DNA from: Robinsoniella peoriensis
Lineage (GTDB): Bacteria > Bacillota > Clostridia > Lachnospirales > Lachnospiraceae
NCBI RefSeq assembly: GCF_042680125.1
Contig: NZ_JBHTNY010000025.1
Length of the DNA: 64,000 bases
Direction: 5' to 3' (one strand)
Both the position numbers and the translations under genes were made by a program. This document shows positions 35,323 through 44,060 of the stretch, in pieces; the first letter of the stretch is position 1, and every line of letters starts with the position of its first letter. The notes beneath the pieces are model-generated. The model ran no database searches. It was not told the origin of the DNA and was given only the letters and a program-made list of their open reading frames with translations.

Positions 35323-37806
35323 ATGGAAGAAATATTTAAAGCGGCGAAACAGATATTTATAAAAGGTATGGAGCAGCAAGCAAACACATATGCCTGCTTT
35401 TCCAAAACTTTTGAAGTTAATGATATTCAGGAGGATCTGATTCTTCTGATCAGTGCGCACGTCTCCTACCGGGCTTATATAAATGGAACATTTATCAGCC
35501 ATGGGCCTGCACCGGCTCCGTTTGGATATCTGAGGGCAGACAGGATCAAGATAAACGGACAGGTCAAACTTGGGAGGAACCGTCTGTCTGTGGAAGTCAT
35601 GGGATATGCGCCCAGAGAGAATAATTATGCGACTTTTGAAAGCTCCTGCCTGTGTGCAGAAATATATCAGGGAAGTGAGATCGTAATTTATACGGACAAA
35701 TTATGGGAGTGTAATATTTTTGAACAGAAGTATCTGAAGACGGAAACACTGTCCTTTGGAAGGAGGGTGCCGCTGGAATGGTATAGGCTGGATCATGGCT
35801 ATGGCAGATGGAGAGCAGATGGTATCAGCGGCGGGCTGGTATGTGAAGAGTTAGACCGTCCCTGTACCTTTTTGGAAAGGGGCGTATCCCTGCCGGAATT
35901 TAAAATAGATGATTCACCTGTTTTCTCAATGGCTGTCAGTATGATGAAAGGAACCGGTGAGGGTCCGGCAGTAGATTGGTGGGAATCGGAAACATATTAT
36001 GGCAGTGTAGGTGCCAAGGATCTGTGCAGGCCCTCTGCAGAATGCAGCTCATTAAAAAATACTGCATTTGACGGGACTATTTTCATAGAAGACAATTTTG
36101 ACAAACAAGGTGCTGTTGTTCTTAGTGATTATACGGCGCCGGCAGGGCTGGAATTTGCATTTGAAGAAGCGGAGACAGGTTTTATCGGGATGATATTTGA
36201 AAGCAAGGAGCCTGTTCAGGTGGATATTCTCTTTAATGATTATCTTACGGAAGACGGCGGGGTTCCGGCAAAAGCAGATAGTGTCAATAGAGTAATCCGG
36301 CTGCAGACAAAAGGGGGAGAATATGCATTTGAAGGGTTTGAAGCGCATTTTTTAAAGCATGTAAAGCTGATTGTAACGGGTGGAAATACGTTCACTGTGA
36401 AGAAGCTGTATCTGCGTTCATATCGCCATCCGGATCAGTACCGTGCAGATTTTCGCTGTGATGATGATCTGCTAAACCGCATTTACCAGTCCGGAAGACA
36501 GACCTTACTAACCAATTCCCTGGGATTTTTCCTGGATTCACCGGAAAGAGAACGTGCAGGATGGGCAGGAGACAGCTATTGGACCGGTAGAGCTGCGCAG
36601 GTGCTGCTGTCTGACGTAAAAATAGAACGAGCCATGCTGGAAGATTTTCTGCTGGCTGAACCTACTAAGATGATGCCCTATTCCTTCCCTAGCTGCTGCT
36701 GTGGCGGTGACCGGCAGGAAGAAGTGATGATGCCAACCTGGAATATGTTTGTTCTGCTGGAGCTTACGGATTATTACAGACGTACAAAGGATGATGAGCT
36801 TCGGGAAAAATATAAAGCCCGTGTCTATGGCTGGATGAATGCCATTACAGATTATGAAAATGAAATGGGATTATTGGAAGATCTCCCAGGTTCCCTTTTC
36901 CTGGACTGGTCCGCTTCAAATCAGGAGGACTATAACAGACCGATATCCACAGCGATTAATGCATTCTATGCATTTTTGCTAAAACGTACTGGAGAATTGT
37001 ATGAGGAAGTACGGTTTTTGGAAAAAGCAGAACGGGTTTATAGAACTTTAAGGGAGAAGTATGAAAGCATATCGGCTGCCAGACATGAAGTATTCACCAT
37101 GTATCCTTATATTGCCGATTCACTTTATACAGAAAACAACCAGCTTAAAGAGAAGAAATTTTACAGTGAAGCCGCCCAGTATTATTATTTCTGGAGCGGT
37201 ATGCTGGATGAAAAACGTGCACCTGAGCTTGCAGAGAATATTCTATCCCAGCTTGGCCCTGCACCGTCAGAATTTCGTGGTACCGCCCATTTATCCCTGG
37301 GTAATGCGGGGATCTTCTTCGGGTATATGCTGCGGTTTGAGGTTCTGAGTATGCTGGGAGAATTCCAGCAGCTGAAAAAAGATCTTAAGTATCTGGGAAA
37401 TTATATGGTGTCAAGAGACCCTCATACGTTCTGGGAGACTTTAGGTGGAACAGACAGCAGAAATCATGGTTTTGGGGCGCATTTAGCCGTAGTCTGCGTA
37501 AGAGATTTCCTGGGCATAGAGATTCCGGACCGGGTAGAAAAAAAGGTAAAAATAGCACCGCATCCCTGTGGACTGAAATGGGCAAAGGGCGGTTATAAAA
37601 CGGTTGACGGACCGGTACAGGTACAGTGGTACCAGAACAAAACAGAGTTCCGGCTGATTGCAACCATTCCACAGGATTACCAGGCAGAGATTACGCTTCC
37701 GAAAGAATTAATGTATGCAGAAAAAGTCCGGGTAAATGAAATCCTGCAGGATATGGAACAGATTGTAACCGTAAAGGGGAATGTCTCAATCTGTATACCA
37801 CTGTAG
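35323..37806 (+). CDS. GH78-like alpha-L-rhamnosidase, 827 residues
   Basis: N-terminal carbohydrate-binding sandwich (residues about 15-200; HVSYRAYINGTFISHGPAPA), a second sandwich (about 230-360), then the six-hairpin catalytic barrel with DSPERERAGWAGDSYWTGRAAQ (family acid motif) near residues 405-425. A C-terminal beta-domain ends the protein (KVKIAPHPCGLKWAKGGYKT). No signal peptide. AGGAGAAG precedes the ATG. It differs strongly from the other two rhamnosidase-like proteins, so each may prefer a different linkage or partner sugar. Confidence 0.87.
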   Translation: MEEIFKAAKQIFIKGMEQQANTYACFSKTFEVNDIQEDLILLISAHVSYRAYINGTFISHGPAPAPFGYLRADRIKINGQVKLGRNRLSVEVMGYAPRENNYATFESSCLCAEIYQGSEIVIYTDKLWECNIFEQKYLKTETLSFGRRVPLEWYRLDHGYGRWRADGISGGLVCEELDRPCTFLERGVSLPEFKIDDSPVFSMAVSMMKGTGEGPAVDWWESETYYGSVGAKDLCRPSAECSSLKNTAFDGTIFIEDNFDKQGAVVLSDYTAPAGLEFAFEEAETGFIGMIFESKEPVQVDILFNDYLTEDGGVPAKADSVNRVIRLQTKGGEYAFEGFEAHFLKHVKLIVTGGNTFTVKKLYLRSYRHPDQYRADFRCDDDLLNRIYQSGRQTLLTNSLGFFLDSPERERAGWAGDSYWTGRAAQVLLSDVKIERAMLEDFLLAEPTKMMPYSFPSCCCGGDRQEEVMMPTWNMFVLLELTDYYRRTKDDELREKYKARVYGWMNAITDYENEMGLLEDLPGSLFLDWSASNQEDYNRPISTAINAFYAFLLKRTGELYEEVRFLEKAERVYRTLREKYESISAARHEVFTMYPYIADSLYTENNQLKEKKFYSEAAQYYYFWSGMLDEKRAPELAENILSQLGPAPSEFRGTAHLSLGNAGIFFGYMLRFEVLSMLGEFQQLKKDLKYLGNYMVSRDPHTFWETLGGTDSRNHGFGAHLAVVCVRDFLGIEIPDRVEKKVKIAPHPCGLKWAKGGYKTVDGPVQVQWYQNKTEFRLIATIPQDYQAEITLPKELMYAEKVRVNEILQDMEQIVTVKGNVSICIPL

Positions 37807-37823
37807 AATGTATAAACCTGACA

Positions 37824-38040
37824 CTATTTTCTGCTGCGGTATTCCGTGGGAGAGCAACCCATAAATTTACGGAATACTTTTGAAAAGTAGTTGGAATCTG
37901 CAAAACCCACCAGAAATGCTGCCTCTGTAATGGAACAATTGAAATTCATCAAATGGGGAAGACTCTTTTCAATGCGGTATCGCAGTAAATAATCAAACAG
38001 GGATTCATGCATGTGTTTTTTAAATAGCCTGCAGCATTAA
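37824..38040 (-). pseudogene. AraC-family regulator remnant (C-terminal HTH only)
   Basis: The frame from about 38036 down to 37824 encodes only the AraC helix-turn-helix end (RLFKKHMHESLFDYLLRYRI, then FLVGFADSNYFSKVFRKFMG). A stop at 38037-38039 closes the frame upstream, and no N-terminal domain is found in the next 300 bases. It looks like the surviving tail of a deleted regulator. A short ATG-initiated version (38012) would hold half of the domain. Confidence 0.75.
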
Positions 38041-38339
38041 TCGGTATCTGTATTCTAAACCTCTTTTTATTCCTGAAAATTCATTCCCGCCATCTGCACA
38101 TCCCACACCATATTTACCATAAAGTTAGATCATGCAGCCGTCTGCGCGATCTTCATCCGATACAAATTTTACATACTATGACGTACATTTTTCAGAAAGC
38201 AATTTAAAACGCCCTCTTCCGTTTAAGGACATTGAGATACCAATTACGGACATTTCGGCACAATGGACATTTTTGAGGTAAGATTTCTTCATAAAGTACA
38301 TAACAGAAAAACAACAGGCTATATGAGGAGGTAATTAAT
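38041..38339. other. Gene-free gap before the ABC-2 ATPase gene
   Basis: No convincing coding sequence. It may contain the eroded 5' part of the AraC remnant and the promoter of the ABC gene. Two short direct repeats around GGACATTT occur near 38246 and 38266. GAGGAGGT at its right end is the ribosome site of the next gene. Confidence 0.4.
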
Positions 38340-39191
38340 GTGAAAGATGCATTGTGCGTAACGAATTTGTCAAAATCATTTGAAGATTTTACACTACAAA
38401 ATATCAGCTTTTCGATACCAACAGGCTCTGTAATGGGGCTGATTGGAAAAAATGGTTCCGGTAAAACCACAACGATTAAATTAATCCTGAATTTACTGAA
38501 ATGCCAGGCGGGTTCCGTATCTGTTTTAGGAATGGACCACATAAAGCAGGAACAGGAATTCAAAGAGCGCATAGGTGTGGTTTTTGATTCCCACTTTTTT
38601 GTAGACGAGTGGAAAATGTCAGATGTGGAAAAGTCAATGGGTATGTTTTATAAAAACTGGAACAGGAAAATATTTTACCGGTATCTGAGTGATTTTAACA
38701 TTGGTAAAAACAAACGTGTAAAAGAGCTGTCAAAGGGAATGCAGATGAAACTCATGTTAGCCTGCTCCTTTTCCCACAAGGCTGAACTTTTGATTCTGGA
38801 TGAACCCACCAGCGGGCTGGATCCTGTATCCAGGGATGAGCTTCTGGATATCTTAGCGGAGTATACGGAGGATCAAAATCACAGTGTACTGTTTTCAACA
38901 CACATAACACCGGATCTGAATAAAATTGCAGACAGCATTACGTTCATTAATAATGGCAAACTGTTGTATACCGGAGAAAAAGAAGATTTTACAGAGATGT
39001 ACCTGATAGTTTCCGGTTACAAAGGACAATTAACTGAGGATATCAAAGCCCTTCTTTTAAGCACAAAAATGTCTGGTGATCACTTTGAAGGGCTGGTCAG
39101 AGCAGATCATCTGTCAGAAGTATCCCATTTAAAAAACAGGCATGCAGACATTGATGACATTATCGTATTTATGGATAAAGGAGACTTTTAA
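38340..39191 (+). CDS. ABC transporter ATP-binding protein (ABC-2 type exporter)
   Basis: 283 residues. Walker A GLIGKNGSGKTTT (about residues 34-46), a signature region VKELSKGMQMKLMLACSF, Walker B LLILDEPTSGLDP and the switch FSTHI. The class is YtrB/BcrA-like exporters, often linked with small-molecule resistance. The start is the GTG at 38340, since the overlapping ATG at 38338 is followed at once by TGA; GAGGAGGT lies upstream. It pairs with the frameshifted permease that follows after one base. Confidence 0.92.
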   Translation: MKDALCVTNLSKSFEDFTLQNISFSIPTGSVMGLIGKNGSGKTTTIKLILNLLKCQAGSVSVLGMDHIKQEQEFKERIGVVFDSHFFVDEWKMSDVEKSMGMFYKNWNRKIFYRYLSDFNIGKNKRVKELSKGMQMKLMLACSFSHKAELLILDEPTSGLDPVSRDELLDILAEYTEDQNHSVLFSTHITPDLNKIADSITFINNGKLLYTGEKEDFTEMYLIVSGYKGQLTEDIKALLLSTKMSGDHFEGLVRADHLSEVSHLKNRHADIDDIIVFMDKGDF

Positions 39192-39192
39192 T

Positions 39193-39844
39193 ATGGATAA
39201 GATTTATAAAGCTTCAAAACTGGATTTCATGCTGATACCGCTATTATTTAAAATCAATCTGTTTCACGGTCTGTATTCCCTTTGTTTTTGTATTAGTCTA
39301 CCGCTCCCTGATAACGGGTATATCATTTGCAATGTTTATGATGGCAATGTCATCTATTTACACCTTTACCGTAGCGGAAAAAAATGATATGCACCGACTC
39401 TATGGTACGTTACCCATTTCAACTGCTGAACTGGTATGCGGGAAATATCTGCATCTGTTCTTGCTGGGTGCAATTTCATTGGTGATATCCAGTATTGTGC
39501 AGCCCTTGATTTTAATTTCACTGGGAGTGGCCACATCGATTTCAGAGGTGCTTGTGGCTGCCCTCATAGGAAGCATCCTTTTTATTACTTATACAGCATT
39601 TCAAATTCCGGGCTATTACAAGTTTGGACCTATTAAAGGAAGAGTTTTTATGTATATACCTGTTGTAGGGGTTCTTCTTACCATGTTTGTACTGGAAAAA
39701 GCAAATTTAAAAAGTATGGAAATATTGGATGCCATTGGTCAGAATAAGTTAATTCTTCCCTGCTTGATTTTGATTTATATAGTACTGATTATTGGGATAT
39801 CTATAATGTCTTCTATTAAAATTGTAAAGAATAAGGAATGGTAG
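39193..39844 (+). pseudogene. ABC-2 family permease, frameshifted
   Basis: The gene starts at 39193 after AAAGGAG (MDKIYKASKLDFMLI) but changes frame near 39240. The continuation in the next frame reads YYLKSICFTV, then FVLVYRSLITGISFAMFMMA and on to the stop at 39844, with several membrane helices. Both parts fit one ABC-2 permease of about 217 residues. The simplest explanation is a single-base insertion at about 39239-39243 (CCGCTATTAT). It may be a real mutation disabling the exporter or a sequencing error. An in-frame ATG at 39332 could still yield a truncated C-terminal part. Confidence 0.8.
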
Positions 39845-39853
39845 GTGAAGCAT

Positions 39854-39955
39854 ATGGGAACCGTTTTGTTGATAGGGGCGCTTCTGGTATTTGTGGCAGT
39901 ACCAAGGAGAAGGAGATATCGTGATTATTATGAGCGGAAAAAGAAGAATAGATAG
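39854..39955 (+). CDS. Tiny membrane protein, 33 residues
   Basis: ATG at 39854 preceded by AGGTGAAG. The peptide is a hydrophobic helix (TVLLIGALLVFVAVP) followed by a strongly basic tail (RRRRYRDYYERKKKNR). It starts 9 bases after the permease stop, so it could be a third product of the same operon. It is not recognised, and its size makes chance possible; the clean helix-plus-basic-tail design and ribosome site argue for a real small protein. Confidence 0.4.
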   Translation: MGTVLLIGALLVFVAVPRRRRYRDYYERKKKNR

Positions 39956-39993
39956 AAAGGTTTCATAAATCAGTTGCTCATCCTAGCTGCTCA

Positions 39994-40022
39994 TTGAAAG
40001 TGTCTATAAATCGGGATATAAT
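39994..40022 (+). promoter_or_regulatory. Promoter of a tiny transcription unit
   Basis: TTGAAA (39994-39999), a 17-base spacer, and TATAAT (40017-40022). Downstream lie AAAAAGGAG and a 14-codon ORF, then a terminator at 40172-40216. Confidence 0.7.
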
Positions 40023-40060
40023 CAGTATAAAATTATATTATGGAAAAAGGAGCTTTAGAT

Positions 40061-40105
40061 ATGGAGGAATATATTGCACAACAGGTACATAAAACATGCT
40101 TGTGA
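40061..40105 (+). pseudogene. 14-codon ORF with full expression signals, probable gene remnant or leader peptide
   Basis: ATG follows AAAAAGGAG by a good spacing; the peptide is MEEYIAQQVHKTCL. The opening resembles the start of small Cys-rich proteins of gut clostridia, but nothing recognisable continues in any frame. The rest of 39956-40353 has no other gene: only this unit's promoter, its terminator and the leader of the next operon. Confidence 0.35.
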
Positions 40106-40171
40106 AGAGATAACTGTAAATGCGATTATGTTTAGTTATAATTATATTCAGAGTATATATTAACAATTTTA

Positions 40172-40216
40172 AAAGAACTTGCAGAATAGTAATACTTATT
40201 CTTCAAGTTCTTTTTA
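40172..40216 (+). terminator. Intrinsic terminator of the tiny unit
   Basis: AAGAACTTG / CAAGTTCTT with further pairing inside (AGAATA with TTATTCT) and a following TTTTT. Confidence 0.75.
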
Positions 40217-40312
40217 TTGTAAAAGGATTGAACCCAAAATAAAAGCTTTCTCCCTTCTGAGGCCAGGTTCTGCATGATATTCTATTATCAGAAATGAAAC
40301 AACCAATACGTA

Positions 40313-40333
40313 TTGAAAATAAGTAATTTCAAT
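40313..40333. promoter_or_regulatory. Inverted repeat upstream of the RbsA-type gene
   Basis: ATTGAAA...TTTCAAT arms surround an AT-rich centre just before the AAAAGGAG ribosome site. It is a possible operator for the importer operon, perhaps for the YesN regulator encoded downstream. Confidence 0.35.
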
Positions 40334-40353
40334 TTAATGAAAAGGAGAAAAAA

Positions 40354-41856
40354 ATGCAATTGGACATGGAAGTGCTTTTAGAAGTGAAAAATATCCATAA
40401 GTCCTTTGGACCTACGAAAGCGCTCACAGATGTATCTTTCCAATTAAAAGCTGGAGAGGTGAGAGGTTTGATTGGAGAAAATGGATCGGGTAAATCTACG
40501 GTTTCTTCTATTATTTCAGGAATGCAGAAGGCAGATCAGGGCGAAATGATATATCAAGGTGCGCCTTATGTTCCGGAAAACGTGATTGATGCAAATCAAA
40601 AAGGGGTTTGTATGATCGTTCAGGAACAGAGTACGGTGGAAAACATATCCGTGGCGGCAAATATTTTTTTGGGAAAAGAGGATTTGTTTTCTAACAAAGG
40701 ATTTGTAGATGTCAGGAAGATGGAATCTGAAGCTGGGAAAGCATTGCAGAAGATCGGTGCAGATCACATATCTCCCCGGGAACTAACGAAGTATCTTAGC
40801 TTTGAAGACCGCAAGCTTATGGAGATTGCAAGGGCATTTTATATGAATCCCAAGGTACTGATCGTGGATGAAACGACCACTGCGCTATCCAGAATGGGAA
40901 GGGATATTTTATATAAATTAATGAGGACACTTTGTGTGGGAGGCGGTTCTGTAATTTTTATTTCTCATGATATCGAAGAGGTGATTGATAAAAGCGATGC
41001 GGTAACTGTGCTGAGAGATGGGATTCTTACAGCAACTCTTGATAAGCAGGAATTTTCAGAAGACAGAATCCGAAATCTGATGGTGGGAAGAGAAATCAAA
41101 GATGATTATTATCGAACGGATATGGAATGCAAGTATAGTGATGAAGTAGTCTTAAGAGCGCAGCATGTCTCTTGTGGAATATTAAAAGATATTTCTTTAG
41201 AGCTTCATGCAGGTGAGATCTTAGGGGTGGGAGGTTTGACGGAATGTGGGATGCATGACCTGGGTAAGCTCTTATTTGGTGTAATGAGGCCGGAAAGCGG
41301 AAGGGTTTTGTATAAGGAAAAGACAGAGGTCCGAAATCCCGGCATTGCAATACGAAATCACATTGGCTATATGTCAAAAAACAGAGATAAAGAAGCGCTG
41401 ATGACAGCGTCCAGCATAGAAGATAACATTTGTGTCTCAGCGTATGACTATATCAGTAACATTTTTTATATCCCAAGAAAAAAAGAAAAATCGTTTGCAA
41501 TGAAATGGGCAGAAGAAATGAATGTAAAGATGCACTCCACTGCTTCTAATGTCAGCAGCTTAAGCGGAGGTAACAAGCAGAAAGTCGTTTTAGCCAAATG
41601 GATGGCAAATGAAACAGAGTTATTTATTATGGACTGCCCTACCAGGGGAATTGATGTAGGAGTTAAAGCAGCAATATACCGGCTCATGGAAAAAATAAAA
41701 AAAGAAGGGAAGGCAATTCTGATGATTTCAGAGGAATTACCAGAACTTTTGGGAATGAGTGACCGCATTCTGATTTTGAAAGATGGAAAATTGTCAGGGG
41801 AATTTCGCAGGAATGACAAATTTACGGAGCAGATCCTGATAGGATCCATGATTTAG
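40354..41856 (+). CDS. Sugar ABC transporter ATP-binding protein, RbsA/MglA/YtfR type
   Basis: 500 residues with two fused ATPase domains. Domain 1: Walker A GLIGENGSGKST, a C-loop replaced by the looser TKYLSFEDRKLMEIARAF, Walker B VLIVDETTTAL. Domain 2: a degenerate Walker A (GVGGLTECGMHDLGKLLFG, typical of the second half), signature SLSGGNKQKVVLAKWM, Walker B LFIMDCPTRGIDVG. AAAAGGAG precedes the ATG. It powers the importer formed by the two permeases and binding protein that follow. Confidence 0.95.
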   Translation: MQLDMEVLLEVKNIHKSFGPTKALTDVSFQLKAGEVRGLIGENGSGKSTVSSIISGMQKADQGEMIYQGAPYVPENVIDANQKGVCMIVQEQSTVENISVAANIFLGKEDLFSNKGFVDVRKMESEAGKALQKIGADHISPRELTKYLSFEDRKLMEIARAFYMNPKVLIVDETTTALSRMGRDILYKLMRTLCVGGGSVIFISHDIEEVIDKSDAVTVLRDGILTATLDKQEFSEDRIRNLMVGREIKDDYYRTDMECKYSDEVVLRAQHVSCGILKDISLELHAGEILGVGGLTECGMHDLGKLLFGVMRPESGRVLYKEKTEVRNPGIAIRNHIGYMSKNRDKEALMTASSIEDNICVSAYDYISNIFYIPRKKEKSFAMKWAEEMNVKMHSTASNVSSLSGGNKQKVVLAKWMANETELFIMDCPTRGIDVGVKAAIYRLMEKIKKEGKAILMISEELPELLGMSDRILILKDGKLSGEFRRNDKFTEQILIGSMI

Positions 41857-41868
41857 AAGAAGGAGGCT

Positions 41869-42834
41869 ATGAATGTGAAAAGTATTACAGGTGTTTTTAA
41901 ACAGGAAGATGCAGATTTCCGCCAGTATTTTGTGACATTCGTTCCGGTGATAGTGCTTATTTTGATAACAATATTTTTTCAGGCAGTAAGTCAGGGCAGA
42001 CTGTTGTCGGGCAAAAATATCAATGCATTGTTAAACTCGATGTTTTCCATTGTATTGGGGGCGGCAGGCGTATCGTTTCTAATGGCGCAGGGGAACCTGG
42101 ACTTTTCCCTGGGAGGGATTGTAGGGCTGACCGCAGTTTTGTCAGGCTATGCAGCTCAGTTAAATCCATTTCTGGCAATTGCAGCGGGTATTGCAGCCGG
42201 CGCGCTTTGCGGGTGTGTAAATGGCATCATTCATAGTAAGTTTGGAGTATCCTCCATAATTACTACTCTGTCTACAGCGTATATATTCAGAGGAATACAG
42301 TGTACGCTCATCACCAGTGGTTCTGTGGGACTTCCGGCATCGATGATGAAACTGGAAAATACTGCATTGAAGGTAGTGCTGATTGCTATTTTTCTGGTGG
42401 GAGGTGCCATTCTTTATACAAGAACAAGGTTTGGAAAGTATTGTAAAGCAATTGGTTCAAGAGAGGAAGCATCTTTTCAGTCTGGAATAAGGATTTCCAA
42501 AATGAAAATCGGGTGTTTTATACTTACAGGAAGTATTGCAGGATTAGTTGGATTTTTTTATCTGGTTAGAGCAGCATCTGCTTCAGCCAATACAGGAGCA
42601 GGGTTTGAATTTGACGTGCTACTGGCATTATTGCTGGGAGGTATGCCAATTTCCGGCGGAGCAGGTGCCAGGTTCCGCAGTGTACTGCTGGGAAGTCTGA
42701 TTATGGCAATTTTATCAAATGGAATGATCTTATGGGGATTAGACTCAGTGCTGCAGCAATTTATCAGAGGAATTATTTTCCTGGTATCTGTGTCTATTTC
42801 GTTTGATCGCAGAAATGTAACTGTGATAGAATAA
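41869..42834 (+). CDS. Sugar ABC transporter permease (RbsC type), first
   Basis: 321 residues with about nine predicted membrane helices and family motifs GNLDFSLGGIVGLTAVLSGY and GGMPISGGAGARFRSVLLGS. The start may be ATG 41869 or, judged by distance from AAGGAGG, GTG 41875. Together with the second permease at 44061 it probably makes a heterodimer, as in the YtfT/YjfF galactofuranose importer. Confidence 0.92.
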   Translation: MNVKSITGVFKQEDADFRQYFVTFVPVIVLILITIFFQAVSQGRLLSGKNINALLNSMFSIVLGAAGVSFLMAQGNLDFSLGGIVGLTAVLSGYAAQLNPFLAIAAGIAAGALCGCVNGIIHSKFGVSSIITTLSTAYIFRGIQCTLITSGSVGLPASMMKLENTALKVVLIAIFLVGGAILYTRTRFGKYCKAIGSREEASFQSGIRISKMKIGCFILTGSIAGLVGFFYLVRAASASANTGAGFEFDVLLALLLGGMPISGGAGARFRSVLLGSLIMAILSNGMILWGLDSVLQQFIRGIIFLVSVSISFDRRNVTVIE

Positions 42835-42850
42835 ATTTGGAGGATGAAAG

Positions 42851-44029
42851 ATGAAGAAGAAAGTTGTTTCATTATTATTAACAGTTTGTATGATGACAGT
42901 GTTATTGACAGGATGCGTAGGAGAAAGTGAAGAAAATGCAAAAGCAGAGACGACAGAAGAGAGTGCAAAAGGAACGGAAAAAGCAGGCGAATTTACTATC
43001 GGGATGCGTTTTCCAATGGCAATCGACCAGATGCAGCAGCAGACAATGGATAATGTAACGGAACTTGTTGAGACGGCAGGTGGGAGTCTTCTGATAGAAA
43101 ATGCGGCATTAACACCGGAAGGAAACATTCAGGCATATGAAAGGCTGATTGCAGCAGGAGTAGACGGTCTGGCTGTAATTCCGGCTGCAGATTCAGTACT
43201 CCCCCGAATCAAAGAAATGTGTGAGGAAGCACAGATTCCCTGGAGCATTTATTATCGCAGTATTATGGATGAGAATATAAAATCAGAAATTGAAGCTTCT
43301 CCATATTATCTGGGAAATACATATGAAGATGAATATCAGGCAGGATATACCTTGACAAAAAAAATGGGAGAATCAGGATGTAAAAATATTGTATTATTTT
43401 CTACGGCGCTGGGAGATACCACAGGAGAACAAAGAGAGTCCGGGATGAATGATGCATGCGCAGAATACGATATGAAGGTTGTGAATGAATTTCGTGCAGT
43501 TGCTCAGGCTAGCGATGCTACACAGTCTATGGAAAGTGTTTTAACCACCCATCCGGAAGTTGATGGAATATTTATTTCAGCGGGTACATTAACTCCTGGC
43601 ATTTTGCCGGCATTAACCAGTCTGTTAGATGAATATAACCGCAAAGACATTAAGATTACCATAATAGATTTCCCACAGGGATTACAGGATGCATTTGCAG
43701 AGGGGTATATGCTGGCAGCATGCGGAGGGCATAATGTAACCGATCCGTTATTTTCTGCAAGCCTCGTTATTAATAAAATAAAAGAAACACCGCTGTTTGA
43801 CAAGTCAGAGTCTATTCGCATTAATCAGATGATTCTGGAAAGCGAAGAGGACGTGGTGAATTATTTTAAATATTGTGAAAATGGAATTTCAACATATACC
43901 CCTGATGAGGCGAAAGAGATGTTTTTTAAATTTGACAATGAAGACATTACATCTGAATCATTTAAAAAGACTGCAGAAGAGTATAATATTGATACTGTTG
44001 TAGAGCGGCATAAAGAACTTGTTAAATAG
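42851..44029 (+). CDS. Sugar-binding lipoprotein of the RbsA-type importer
   Basis: 392 residues. The lipobox LLTGC (Cys22) is followed by an acidic linker and a type-1 periplasmic-binding domain (IGMRFPMAIDQMQQQTMDN; GVDGLAVIPAADSVLP; GIFISAGTLTPGILPAL). AGGATG-type ribosome site at 42841. It lies between the two permease genes, an order seen in some Lachnospiraceae importers. Confidence 0.92.
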   Translation: MKKKVVSLLLTVCMMTVLLTGCVGESEENAKAETTEESAKGTEKAGEFTIGMRFPMAIDQMQQQTMDNVTELVETAGGSLLIENAALTPEGNIQAYERLIAAGVDGLAVIPAADSVLPRIKEMCEEAQIPWSIYYRSIMDENIKSEIEASPYYLGNTYEDEYQAGYTLTKKMGESGCKNIVLFSTALGDTTGEQRESGMNDACAEYDMKVVNEFRAVAQASDATQSMESVLTTHPEVDGIFISAGTLTPGILPALTSLLDEYNRKDIKITIIDFPQGLQDAFAEGYMLAACGGHNVTDPLFSASLVINKIKETPLFDKSESIRINQMILESEEDVVNYFKYCENGISTYTPDEAKEMFFKFDNEDITSESFKKTAEEYNIDTVVERHKELVK

Positions 44030-44060
44030 GCTGAACACTCCGGAAAGGAACTTACATATT

